This document shows, piece by piece, positions 52,608-64,000 of a stretch of DNA of 64,000 bases; position 1 is the first letter of the stretch, and each line of letters opens with the position of its first letter. This DNA comes from Owenia fusiformis (Eukaryota > Annelida > Polychaeta > Sabellida > Oweniidae): contig CAIIXF020000011.1 of NCBI GenBank assembly GCA_903813345.2, forward strand, positions 23,988,166 to 24,052,165, given 5' to 3'. Under the pieces are notes generated by a model. That model did not search any database. It was not told the DNA's origin and worked only from the letters and a program-made list of their open reading frames with translations. Made by a program: the position numbers and the translations under genes.

Positions 52608-55233
52608 ATGATGACTCGCAAATCATTATATCTTATCATATTTCTATCATGTGTTTTGATTTCTCTTTTTTCAATACATCAATTCAATAAAATTCATAAA
52701 GTATCAATAAATTCATTAACGTCGACATCAATGATGGGTTCGAAACCAAAGGAGGACTCAAGACCAACAACGTGCGAAGAACTCACTAGAAAGCTGCCCA
52801 AAACTGTTCCAAAACAAAACCACTTGCAACCAGTAGAGTTCTTCAATTTATCATACAACAATGATGCCTACTTAGATGAGATCAGATATATTCACTCTCC
52901 AAAGGATTTATGTAAAAGGAAATCAGAGGAGGAGAAACTTATTTTGATCGTCGTTATTTCCGATACTTTAGGTGAGGTTTTTTGAATATCTATTGAGTAT
53001 TTTTTTAAATTATGTCACTTACCCCAATTTATAGACTTGGACACAATTACCTTCTTTTCTAAAAAATATCAGAGCTTTTAAACTTTTCTCATCTAGATAG
53101 GCCAGTACAAGTTCCATAATTGAAAGAACATCTTCACTGGTAGTCTATCTACAGGCCCTTGTGAGTACAACACAGAGGCTTGTAGCTAGACTACTTCACT
53201 GGCAATGTGCATGTACTAGTTATACGGTCCAATTCGGTAACGAAATTTGGGAACCTTGAAGTTACGATTCTTTTTTCCATAATTTATTGTAGGCAGAATT
53301 TCTTTCATTTTTATCACAAAAGTGTTTTAGTTCTATGCATATTTATGAAAATCTAAACGTTTATGTTATCATATTGGATCAAATGCACATGGGAGCAAAT
53401 ATTGCACTGAATAGTATTGACTGGTACTATTGTTGGTCTTTTTTATGACAATGTAACAGAAATCCTCTATTTCCTTATTGATTCATTTTATTCTAGTCTT
53501 TTTCCTTTTTTTGATTTCTACAGTAATTTTTATTTTCAACTTTAAATATCGTTCTTGGTAGCGTGCTCTTCAAAAACTAAAACTTAAATCTAAATAATTT
53601 GATGTAACATTTCTTTTTATAGTCATTTCTGTTAATTACTTTATAACATTAGCTAACCAAATTAGCCGATGATTAAATCGTCGATCTCAGAGAGTAGAAA
53701 ACTGGTGCCAAGTTTGGTGTGGCAAAATCATCCAACTTTCCATCCTGAGACCGACGATGCATCATCGGCACTAATATTATTTTCTTAAATAGACAGTACA
53801 ATTATTAACTTGGCTCAGTATAGCGAATACGGTATGTTTGTATATTGGAAGGAAAGGAGAGCTTGGACGACTTTTATGATTTGGCATAAGTGTGTCGTAT
53901 TTTGGCATACGCATGTCGCATCCTGGTATAGTTGTTCATATCATAAGGAAAAGTAAGTTTGTTTACATGCGAGGTACTTGGTACTTGTTCCTTGTCTTCA
54001 ATAATAATGTTGTTTATATTAACACTTTGTCGCTAGAAATATTCCAAACATACAATCAGCTTTATGATTGTTATGATTTCATATTGTTTTACTCCTCTCA
54101 TTATATCTCCTCACTACTCTTCACAACTACCTCAATAATTTATGGGATAAATGGCGGGTTATTGAGTCATTAAGCTTTCATTGTTTTTCACAACGTAACC
54201 TTGAACGCGTGGTCCATGAATCAATAGGTAGTTTAAGCTTGCAATGTTTTCCACAACCCAAACGTGAACGGAAAATATTTAAGCGATGCATTTGTATGGG
54301 CTATCGGTCATACGTATACTTTAGGTTGGCGTTTCAATTTAATATGCAAGCTTCCATTCTTATAACCCCATTTCTGCATTTTCCATTCTAGAACCTTATT
54401 TGGAAGTTTGTAAATGTATAGTGTGCAGCTGTATGAATTTAAATTAATGTGTAATATGCTTGACGTAATTTCTACTTCCAGATAGTGGTCATATCTTCAG
54501 GAGGGCTATACGAGCCACATGGGCAAATATAACAGAACACAATGGCTGGTCTATAAGAACTGCCTTTATACTTGGAAAATCACTCAACGCTGACAGAATG
54601 GCAAACATTTCACACGAAAGTCAACAATATAGAGATATAATTCAAGGAAGTTTTGGAGATGGCTACTTTAATTTCACTGATAAAACAATGACAGGCTATC
54701 GATGGGCCCAACAATTTTGTCAACATGCTTCGCTCATCATGCGGGTTACGCATGACACAGTAGTAAATATCCCTCAATTACAAATTTGGGGAGAGTTGTT
54801 TCATACAAAGAAGAAAACTAGAATTTACTTAGGTGAAATCTATAGGTATGCCAAGCACGTTAAAGAAGGAAAATATATGTTCACGAGTCCCATTAAATGG
54901 CCCATTAAAAAGTACTCGCCATATGCAGCAGGTCCCGGTTTTGCTGTCTCCATGGATTTAGCTATTGATCTGAATGCTATGTTCTGTAGGACTCCATTCA
55001 TTTTTCCAGATGATAACTATATTGGAGAATTGACTGATGCTTTAGGTATACAGCCATACCCTTCGTTCAAATTCCAACAAGATCATTTATTCATGAAGAC
55101 GGACTTTCACAAGATCAGAAAGAAACATACAACTGTTCACTTTTTAAAGTGGGATTCAAAAAAAGTTGAAGAAAACCCTAGAGCTCTCCACAAGGAAATG
55201 AAAATGGTTTATGATGCTCTGATGCATAATTAA
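52608..55233 (+). CDS. Family-31 glycosyltransferase (beta-1,3-galactosyltransferase-like), 2 exons, 371 aa
   Basis: Exon 1 is 52608-52971 (donor TTAG|GTGAGG) and exon 2 is 54482-55233 (acceptor TTCCAG), joined in phase 1. Residues 5-22 are hydrophobic after MMTRK, the signal anchor of a type II Golgi enzyme. GT31 blocks follow in order: LILIVVISD, FRRAIRATW, FILGKS, ESQQYRDIIQGSFGDGYFNFT, KTMTGYRWAQQFC, SPYAAGPGFAVSMDLA and FPDDNYIGE. At the metal-binding DxD position it reads RVTHDTVVN instead of the usual DDDVFVN, so catalysis may be altered. Such enzymes add galactose or N-acetylglucosamine to glycans in the Golgi lumen. A LINE ends 40 bp before the ATG. A further 5' non-coding exon is possible. 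Confidence 0.85.
53660..53770. repeat. Hairpin in the glycosyltransferase intron
   Basis: 'gccgatgattaaatcgtcga' and the inverted 'cgacgatgcatcatcggc' flank about 65 bases. Probably a small mobile hairpin. Confidence 0.5.
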
Positions 55234-56652
55234 ACAAGTGGAATCAGATAAAACAATATCTAACATTGATTCAATAATTTTGTATATTCATTGAATTTGA
55301 CTATACGGTCACTGACGCAAATGTTAAAGGTCCCATGTAAGCTTAGAGTTTAAAAGAGTACTTTTATCGTTCACATACATAATTGGGGAAAAAGTTGCCA
55401 GCTTTCGTTTCTCAAATATTCAAATTTCCCACCATTTTTCTAATCCTTCAAAATACATTTTTTGAAATAAAAAAAAGGTTTACATGTCACATTTTGATAT
55501 CATTGGGTAAAAAATGGTTTAAACTTTATATGGAGTCTTAAACGTCATGCCGTCCTAGAGAATCCCGAAGCTTAATTTCGCTGTTCATGTTGGTTTTTCA
55601 ATGAATCTCACAATATGCATTTGTGATCGCTGCTGAATAGTGGAAAGCGAATGCAACTCCTTTTTGGACTGGGGCACAAAACAGGCGCGCGTGGTATGTC
55701 ACCTTTAACAGCGTCAAAATTGCACCGAGTCTTTTCTATTTGTGCTTTGTGCACCAGTTATAAACTAAAGTCTGTACCTATCTAAAGAATTATCTCAAGT
55801 TCTCCAACATAAACCTCTCCCAATGGAACAATGAAACATTATTTGGAATTGTCCCCTTGTATTGTTTTTAATAAGAAATCCTGATCTGTCTTGTTCACAT
55901 CCCACTTACCTTGTATAACACTAATTTCACCCTTATTGCAACTGATTTTAAATGTTGACTGACATATCTTAATTAAACCTAAAAGAAAATGACTCACAAA
56001 ACCACAAATTAGCGATATACTTTTGACAAAGTTATTTAATAAAACCTTCAAAAATAACCATGGCAGCGACCTTTATATTACTGATAGACGCCAAATTCAA
56101 AAAATCTATAATCACGTCTGAGATTCCAACATTACATGCAACCTGCCATTATATCTTTTAGAGATAGCTTCTCACGATAATCATGTAAGAGAAATTAGAA
56201 TCAGACCCTGTATGACCAATTATTGAAAACATCCCGTAAGAAGACGCGATCCTTTGTCAGTGACAACAATTTAATGTGAAAATTATTTATGTATATCCTA
56301 AATAATTGTTTTTGCGAACAATTTTTGTTTTTTAGTGCAATTGATTTTTGTTCTTTTCTACCAATTCTTGAGAATGAAATAAAATATCTATTCGAACCTT
56401 GTAGAACAAAATGGCATATGCAACATATTCTTAGATCTCTCAATATCACAGTCATACAGAGAAAAGTTGGGTTCATTTAAAAAAACGTATCGAAAAATTA
56501 CATTATCACATGCTCTGTAAAATTCCAGTAATCTGATTGGTTGATTACCGTGTGAGTTTTCCCGTCTCACACGGCCGTCTCACACGTTACTAGAGGCAAC
56601 CAGTGCTGATCAATAGCAACGATGTGACGTCACTGATTATATCACTTCTAGC
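55234..56652. other. Glycosyltransferase 3' flank; no gene seen
   Basis: AT-rich sequence with only short unsupported frames. Near 56545-56590 there is a small cluster of 'tctcacacgg' repeats. Confidence 0.45.
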
Positions 56653-56840
56653 CAAGGAGGATTGGCTCCCAGAATGCAACACCGATATTCTGCAAAACAA
56701 TCACCTAGCGATAGCTTTGTTGGAGAGTATCGGGTCATTCTCCATGCAGTCGTACAAATTATACAGACACGAATAGCAAATGACGCATGCGTGGAGATTA
56801 AAGAATATCGAGTTGGAACCCTGGCTTCCAATCCTCCTTG
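56653..56840. mobile_element. MULE-like MITE copy 2 with 9-bp target-site duplication
   Basis: Starts 'caaggaggattggctcccag' and ends 'ccaatcctccttg', flanked by acttctagc at 56644-56652 and 56841-56849. Same family as 12955-13255, at 188 bp instead of 301 bp. Confidence 0.85.
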
Positions 56841-57034
56841 ACTTCTAGCTAAGGAAAACAATATGACGTCATACTATTTCACAAACAAGTACGAATACAA
56901 CGGTATGACGTCATATTGTTTCAAAGCGAAATCAAAAATTATAATAGTTACCAGAAGTACACAGGGTACTGAACACAATCATAACTGACCAAATCAAAAT
57001 GCTTCAAAATTCCTAGACATGTGATAAGATCGTC

Positions 57035-57173
57035 ATCACACGTTTCAGCTTATGTGATACATGAAATATTCCACTCGGGTAACAATGTATCACCACTCAA
57101 GCTTCGCTTTCGTGGATGATACAGTATTACCTTTCGTGCAATATTTCCTGTATCACATGCTGAAACGTGTGAT
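57035..57173. repeat. 139-bp hairpin
   Basis: 'atcacacgtttcagcttatg' pairs with 'catgctgaaacgtgtgat', and an inner pair (atgaaatatt/aatatttcct) extends the stem. Confidence 0.65.
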
Positions 57174-59079
57174 AACTGATAGTATTCCGAAGATACAGTA
57201 TGGTACCAAGAACAAAAGAAGTGTCCAATGTGTTTTCTAAAACTATATATAGAAAAGTAGATATATTTCAAATTAAAGTGTTACCATTCAAAAGATGACC
57301 ATTAAATTGACGATGTGTATTTTTGATTTTCAGATTTTTTTATGAGTGGTTTAGAGAAACGTGTCTCCTATTTAGTTCACCACACCGCTACCAAGCCTTT
57401 CAAATAAAATAAGACTTGTGTCAGGATAAAAGTGATTCAAAATTCTTTTACAAATCCATAATGACGTTGTATCGTTTAAAGTCAATATTTCATTATGAAT
57501 TGTATATTTTCTAATTGTATTTTGAAATAGATAAGTTTAGTGTCAAAAAGAAATGGATTATACAAGTATATCACAATTTAGAGCGTGAGTAATGGAGAAA
57601 ATGTATCTCTTTTATAATCAATCCGGGGTAATCAATATTTAATCATGTGTTTCTGGCTCTCTTCGGCAGACTTGTAACAAAAACAAATGCCAGCTTAACC
57701 TGTTAACGTTCGCTACAAAATGACACGTAGGTTATCTTTCTGACAAAGAAGACAGGCATATCTTTTAAATTCATCATCTCAAGGAAAAGTATATAGAATG
57801 TACAATGATGGACTGATTTAGGTGACGCCTGCGGTGAAAATGTCCATGGAAAAGCAAAAATTGAACTCCACTTGAGAAATCCTGGCTCCACGCCTGTTGT
57901 GACTCCTGGAATTACGTTTTTTAATCTTTTTGTTTTCAGTGGAATAAACAGGTTTTCCGGTTGATTGGATTGTCGATTTTTTGTGGACATTGATTGTACA
58001 TTGTCTTCATTGGCTTCAATTTGTTTTGTGTGTGTAAGAGGGGACACAAAAAGTGCCACCCACGTAATGTTGCATTTTTTTGTCTGCATAAATTCCGACT
58101 TGTCCCTTTGCCTGGCATAACCATCTGGATTTTTAGCTCTGAAGGACTATCTATGTAATGAACTCCTAAACCATAGAACACCCGAAGCTAGAGATCACCA
58201 AAAAGATCAGGGCCATTGCTCTTGAGAAATGGTTTAGGGTCGTCAATAACTTTGTAGACCGGGTGCTTTTCTGCAAAAGGTCTCTATGTAAAATGTGGTA
58301 GGCGTTTAGTGTTAAAAGTGTTCTGACAAGTGTTTCTTATGTAACTTTTTATGCTGAATCCAAAAAACCATGTTGGCAAGCTGAAATATGATTATTTAAC
58401 CCTTCAAATACCATGTCAGTCCCCATACACCCAAAATTCACCCCTATCAAGGGGAAAAAATTCTTCAACCTAAAATAACTTTGATTTTATGGTTTTTGTA
58501 AGTGAAATACATGGACATTGTATAAAATAAACATTTGAAGTATGAATGATACGGATTACCCTTAAGAAATTTGAATAAAAGCACAAAGTATGTACCCCAG
58601 GGGGCAAATTTATGACCCATTTTTTACTTTTCGTGTCATAACTTTTTTATTAGACAATGATGGATGCTAAAAAAATCCATGTAAAAGGCATAATACCTGG
58701 TCTACTAATCCTGCAAGAATCAAAGTAATTCCTGTGACAATTGCCTTGAAAAAAATTAGTGAATTTAAGAAAAAATGACATTTTAGCTGGGACTGATTTT
58801 ATGTGTGACTATAACTGACCCCTATTGCTTTAACATTTATCCCTCTGTGTTCATATATTTAGCATTTTAGAATAAATCTAAAATATAAAACTTATTTTAG
58901 CAAAGTTTTAGTAAGATTTAAGCTTTTTATCATGTTCAACTATTAAAAATTCATGAAATATGATGTCTAAAATTGATAAGTTATACGTATACCCTTGGAA
59001 GACCCTTATAATTTCTTATTTATGAACATATTTGTACCAATATTAGTTTTCTAGCTTAGAGAAATGATGTACATGTATG

Positions 59080-59520
59080 ATATATCCTGACTTGGCTTTA
59101 TGGTGGTTTGAACAATCTTTTAAGTGTTATCATTGAAAATTCATTCTTAAATCATAGGTCTGCAATCGATTAAATTCATGTATACCACTAGTATCATTCT
59201 ACTGGTATGAGCATAATTGAACTAGTTATGATTTCATAGATTAGTTGTTTGATGCATGACATATTCCAAGCTGACTTTCTGGTGATTTTAACCATCTAAG
59301 AGGCTTAATCATTGAAAACCATTACAAATAAAGGCCTAAACGGACAGTATTAAGGTAGACTATTAGAACACCCTTATTAATTCCAGGCTTAGAGTATATT
59401 GGTACCTACTACTGTCTCATAGCTCGGAGGTTTGATATATGACATATTCTGACTAGTTTTTCTGCAGATTTGAACCACCTAACAGGTCTAATCATTGAAT
59501 ATACTTAATATACTAGGTCT
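59080..59520. repeat. Three diverged ~180-190-bp direct subrepeats in the left arm
   Basis: The motif 'gacatattctgac...aatcattgaa' recurs near 59080, 59265 and 59445 with the same spacing of internal words (ttctgg/gattt.aacca/aggtcta). Confidence 0.5.
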
Positions 59521-60096
59521 AAAATTGAAGTATTCAATAGAACCCTCTATGATAAATTCAAAAAAGATTCAGAATGACATTAACCTCAACACTGGATCTG
59601 AATCAGAATTACAATTCTTCAGAGAGCTGAACTAGGAAGACAAGGCTAATTTCATTCTAAGCAGCCTGACAATTGCATGACGTGAGAGCAAAAGTACCAA
59701 TGATTCATACAAATCTTCATTTTATGGAGTTTTCTTCCCTTAACAATGTTAAGTCATATTTAAAAATCCCCCCCCCCCCCTGTCCCCATTAACCTTTCTG
59801 TGTTACTCTTAGAGTTAAGGAAGAAATTCTTGACAAATGGCATATACTCAGTTTGACAACATTTTGAATTAGTGGGATGTTTCAGTTAATGAGAGTTTTT
59901 GCAGAGTAGCAATTTTTGAAATTTAAATCCAATAGGACCATATATGGGAAATTCAAAAAAGATTCAGAATGACATTAACCATAACATTGGATCTGGAAAT
60001 CAAATAAAGCAACTGATTGATGTGATCTCGGATGACTCTTGTAAATCAGAATTACAATCCTTCATAGAGCTGAACAAGGAAGACAAGGATTACTTT

Positions 60097-60900
60097 TCAT
60101 TCTGGTAGTAATACATGGACATGGTCCAAATCTTGATACGCTTCACCATAGCCCAAAGAAAGGGAAATTGGGAGCTTCATCTCAATGTATTTCAATGCAT
60201 GATCCCCCTTTTCATGAGATATGACCACCAAAAGTATGCAAGATCGGGCACAGTACACTTCACTGCTGAAGTTTTGCTTCCTTGAAGACTGTAGCCAAAT
60301 CCTCAGATGTAGATGCAATTGATGCTAATTTGTAAGAAGGATCATATATTGGAAATATTACGGTTGGCATTTCAATACCATTTGTTAAACAGTTAAGGAG
60401 TAGAGTAAATTTGAGTTGGCTTGAATGTTTCATTCGTCAATGAGAGGGCTATTGGAAAATACATCAGCTCATGTTTCATGATTTCATTGATGCCCACAGG
60501 TCTGTGGTTAGCTTCATATGCAGTGATAAGATTCTGCAAAACATTCCTGTCTGCCTTAACAACTTTCTGCTCGTTTATATTGGGATTAGGCATATAGTTT
60601 AAAAAATGTTGGTGCTTGCTCAGTAGATCAAGAAATGTTGTGTCTTTCATTTGACCCTGTTGGTATCAACCTCTAAGACACAAAGACATCCAGTTGTTGT
60701 TGGCCAAACTGTCGAGCCTGTTGATTGTTTCTGTGAGTACATCTTTTGTACATATACTTTGGAGATTAAGTAATAGATCTTCTGAAAACATGCCAAACTT
60801 CAGCAGCATGTCACATATTTTATCTTCTTCCAGAGACTGAATACTAGTATCTACAACTATTTTTGATGTTATGAGTATTGGCTATCAATTTTTTCAATTT
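60097..60900 (-). pseudogene. Decayed coding region in the foldback element centre
   Basis: Three minus-strand stretches read as protein but in different frames. The one at 60860-60690 has LLKFGMFSEDLLLNLQ. The one at 60650-60410 has ADRNVLQNLITAYEANHRPV, then ALSLTNETFKPT. The last, 60370-60100, contains MPTVIFPIYD and DHALKYIEMKLPISLSLGYG. The 'KADR...ALSLTNETFKPT' stretch resembles a protein type I recall as multi-copy in invertebrate genomes, but I cannot name it. Frameshifts and stops separate the pieces. It may be the element's former own gene or captured cargo. Confidence 0.5.
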
Positions 60901-62921
60901 TTCTTCAACATGTATTGTAATGACTTCAGTATGAATGAAATGTCCCTTGGTGTTCTGGTCCGGGATTGTGATATTGGTTCTCGATTGGAGGGGGGGGATG
61001 TTAGACATGGTTTCTTTTCACGTTAGATTATGGTTTTGGGATATATAGGGTCTACTTTTCTTTTGACAGATTTGCACTTGCGGTTTGCTTTTCTTGTTGG
61101 GTTTCTTTAATGTTTTTAGTCACCCTTCCCTTTGGCATTTGTGCTTATATATCCATAGATTCTTGTTTTGATTTGCAAATTACCACCCCCCCCCCTCTAT
61201 GGAATCTCAAAACGCAAGTCCAAACATCATTCTTGTTTGGACTCCCCATGTGTGACCTAAGATTATACCCCGGTGCCCATCTGTTCAATGCAGATATTGT
61301 CTTTGTGTTATGCCTACAATTCTGCCACCCTTCTAACCAATAGCATACTGGCATAGGGGTCAATCAACTTGGTTGATTGAATTTGTAGAGCCTTTTACCA
61401 CATAGTTCAATGCAAGAATCCCTGTTCAGCTCTATGAAGGATTTTAATCCTTATTCAGATCTAATGTTGAGGTTAATGTCATTTTGAATCTTTTTTTGAA
61501 TTTTCATAGAGGGTTCTATTGAATACTTCAATTTTAGACCTAGTATATGAAGTATAATCAATGATTAGACCTGTCATTGGTTCAAATCTGCAGAAAAACT
61601 AGTCAGGGTATATCATATATTAAACTAGATAGATTTTAGTCACGCCATGGATAATTGAACAACTTCTTTCGCCAGATTTGATTGTGCATGTAGAGGAGAA
61701 GTGGCCACATTGGGCATATGTTGTAAAGTACTGTAGTTTTTGACTCCACAGGCAGATTATCATGAAACTTTCACAACAAAATTCATATTGAATAAACTGA
61801 ATAATTCTGAAGTTTTGAGGCAGAATATGCAGGATTGACAAAGTTAACTAACTTTTCTTCGGTCCTGTTTTTTGGACACCCTGTACCAGTAGAATGATAC
61901 TAGGCTAATGGTATACTTGAATTTAATTGATTGCAGACCTATGATTTAAGAATGAATTTTCAATGATAACAACTTAGATTGTTCAAACCACCAGAAAGCC
62001 AAGCCAGGATATATCATACATTATTTGTCTAAGCTAGAAAACTAATATTGGTACAAATATGTTCATAAATAAGAAATTATAGGCGTCTTCCAAGGGTATA
62101 CCTATAACTTATCAATTTTAGACATCATATTTCATGAATTTTTAATATTTGAACATGCTAGAAAGCCTAAATCTTCCTAAAACTTAGCTAAAATAAGTTT
62201 TATATTTTAGATTTATTCTAAAATGCCAAATATATGAACACAGAGGGATAAATGTTAAAGCAATAGCGGTCAGTTATAGTCACACATAAAATCAGTCCCA
62301 GCTAAAATGTCATTTTTTCTTAAATTCACTAATTTTTTTCAAGGCAATTATCACAGGAATTACTTTGATTCTTGCAGGATTAGTAGACCAGGTATTAAGC
62401 CTTTTACATGGATTTTTTTAGCATCCATCATTGTCTAATAAAAAAGTTATGACACTAAAAGTAAAAAATGGGTCATAAATTTGCCCCCTGGGGTACATAC
62501 TTTTTGCTTTTATTCAAATTTCTTAAGTGTAATCCGTATCATTCATACTTTAAATGTTTATTTTATACAATGTCCATGTATTTCACTTACAAAAACCATA
62601 AAATCAAAGTTATTTTAGGATGACGAATTTTTTCCCCTGATAGGGGTGAATTTTGGGGGTAGGGGGACTAACATGGTATTTTAAGGGTTAAATAATCATA
62701 TTTCAGCTTGCCAACATGGTTTTTTGGATTCAACATAAAAAGTTACAAAAGAAACACTTGTCAGAACACTTTTAACACTAAACGCCTACCACATTTCCTC
62801 TAGATGAAAATGCACCTTGTCTATTGCCTATACAAGTAGAATCCAGGTATGCCCAGCATTTAGCCAAATGAGACTTGTAGAGTTGCTCCATGTAGTCTAG
62901 TGACTAAGTTCTAAGTGCTAA

Positions 62922-64000
62922 AGACCAAGTCAGAAATCATGCAGGCAAAAAAAGCATGCAACATTATGTGGGTGTCACTTTTTGTGTCAGCTTCACTTCT
63001 ACCTACACCCTTGTTGAATATATACTTTAAATCTATCGAGATTCTATTTGGATGTCATGCATCAACCATCTTTTCATGGTTCTCCGCATTTTGTTCATTC
63101 TTATTTCTGTAAAGCTTTTTAAAACATTTGACCATGTTTCAGATTTAGTACAGAAAATGCATCCTGTGTCGATCTATTTATACGCCCGCTTGATTTACCT
63201 ACTTCACCAACAAGTTGGAGGGGGCTCACAAGGAAGGGGCTCACAAAGGGTTGTACTAGCTAGACTAGGCATTTTCAATAAATGAATAATAGTCTACTAA
63301 ATTCATGTAATTCACACAATGCTGAACGCTATGAAATGGATAGTATATAATATACATTTATTCTGCACACTTTATTTACAATACATTTCAATACAGTGAA
63401 ATGTTTTTTATTATTTATATACATACTATTTACACAGATTGTTCATCAAAACAAAACATAATTTCGTATGAAGAAGTATGAACATTAAACTTTTGTACAT
63501 AAAATAGATTTTGTTGTAAGGTATACCATTTTCAATAGCCTGATTTCACTTCCTTAAAAGAGAGCTTCCTCTAGTACAGTAAAACCTGTCTAGGTGAAAC
63601 TCTATGTGTTCCACTTGGGAGGTGTTCCACTTATAGAGGTCCATTTGACAATAAATCAGTTGGTCCTGGGACTCTGAAAAGTGTTTCACTAACAGAGGTA
63701 CTTCACTTCTAGAGGTGTTCCATCTGTAATTACAATGGGGTCTGGGCTTCATAGTTGCTGATTTTACAAAGATTCAATTACCATACACAAGCAAAATCAT
63801 CAAGTGTCTTACAGAAACATCTTACTTTCATCCTCCAATTATAATGTTGTTCACTCCCTGAACTAATACTGTTATTACTAATGTTATGCAGTTTGTTGTT
63901 TTCTAAACAGGCACATAAAAACAGAATTTGAGGTTCAGATATCCATTGAAATGCATGCCCAGTGTTCACAAAGTATACAGGGTGTCCAATAAATAAGGTG
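62922..64000. other. Right-edge intergenic sequence; no gene seen
   Basis: Holds the outer inverted match to 58035-58106, a CAGTAAAA-family MITE (about 63577-63735), and at the very end 'tacagggtgtccaataaata', which looks like the start of a Tc1/mariner-type element continuing outside the window. Confidence 0.5.
63577..63735. mobile_element. CAGTAAAA-family MITE
   Basis: 'cagtaaaacctgtctaggtg' follows TA. The interior has three 'gaggtgttccac/t' units like the copy at 34863-34954. The right end is approximate. Confidence 0.6.

Larger units (their letters stand above)
58291..62796. mobile_element. 4.5-kb foldback element with ~1.35-kb inverted arms
   Basis: The left arm (about 58291-59632) and right arm (about 61424-62796) are reverse complements over most of their length. 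Examples: 'ttggcaagctgaaatatgat' in the left arm is matched by 'atcatatttcagcttgccaa' in the right; 'gacattaacctcaaca' is matched by 'ttgaggttaatgtc'. The outermost ends are 'aaatgtggtaggcg' and 'cgcctaccacattt'. A weaker inverted match continues outside (58035-58106 with 62922-62990). Part of the right arm (about 61620-61890) is replaced by a fragment ending 'ggacaccctgta', resembling a mariner end. The 1.8-kb centre has a decayed minus-strand coding region. The superfamily is unknown. Confidence 0.8.

Noticed and set aside
57703-58181. Overlapping minus-strand frames beside the foldback element
   Set aside because: Part matches the inverted outer flank at 62922-62990, so this is repeat sequence; no domain is recognisable.
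1-64000. tRNA, rRNA or CRISPR array
   Set aside because: No cloverleaf with plausible A and B boxes, no ribosomal sequence and no regular repeat-spacer array was seen. The tandem arrays present are minisatellites without spacers.

Overview
This is an animal nuclear genome window. It is AT-rich, the genes carry many short exons with GT-AG introns, and repeats are dense. Everything fits a lophotrochozoan invertebrate, most likely a bivalve mollusc: several clustered IAP (BIR-domain) genes, short elements that combine an ACGG/CCGT microsatellite with a minisatellite array (as in the 'pearl' elements of bivalves), and many small inverted-repeat transposons. The species cannot be named from sequence alone.

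Layout. (1) 0.3-20.9 kb holds a head-to-tail cluster of four minus-strand BIR genes: A (322-1135, runs off the left edge), B (4136-6635, two BIRs, 339 aa), C (13279-14502, one BIR, 232 aa) and D (16833-20908, one chimeric BIR, 231 aa). I reconstructed B, C and D from start to stop through splice sites that keep the reading frame. None has a RING or UBA domain. (2) 21.9-24.6 kb holds, on the plus strand, the UBA, linker and RING exons of a canonical IAP, with no BIR exon upstream on that strand. The BIR heads and the E3-ligase tail therefore lie on opposite strands. (3) 30.2-46.8 kb holds a complete 23-coding-exon minus-strand gene for a 1607-aa protein with about 20 EF-hand-like loops, matching EFCAB6. 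(4) 49.6-52.6 kb holds a 5'-truncated LINE with an open reverse-transcriptase frame, a poly(A) tail and a 16-bp target-site duplication. It ends about 40 bp before the start codon of (5) a two-exon family-31 glycosyltransferase gene (52608-55233, plus strand, 371 aa). (6) 58.3-62.8 kb holds a 4.5-kb foldback element with arms of about 1.35 kb around a decayed coding region.

The non-genic sequence is largely mobile. It includes two MULE-like miniature elements with perfect 9-bp target duplications, a Tc1/mariner relic with a nested LINE fragment in EFCAB6 intron 1, small TA-flanked elements in EFCAB6 introns, and several hairpins and satellite-bearing elements.

How the genes may work together: the BIR-only proteins could bind caspases or other BIR partners without ubiquitin-ligase activity, and the orphan UBA-RING tail would provide ligase function without BIR targeting. 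The most noteworthy reading is that an ancestral BIR-UBA-RING gene was split by an inversion and its BIR part multiplied and shuffled. The alternative is an assembly inversion. EFCAB6 and the glycosyltransferase show no functional link to the IAP cluster.
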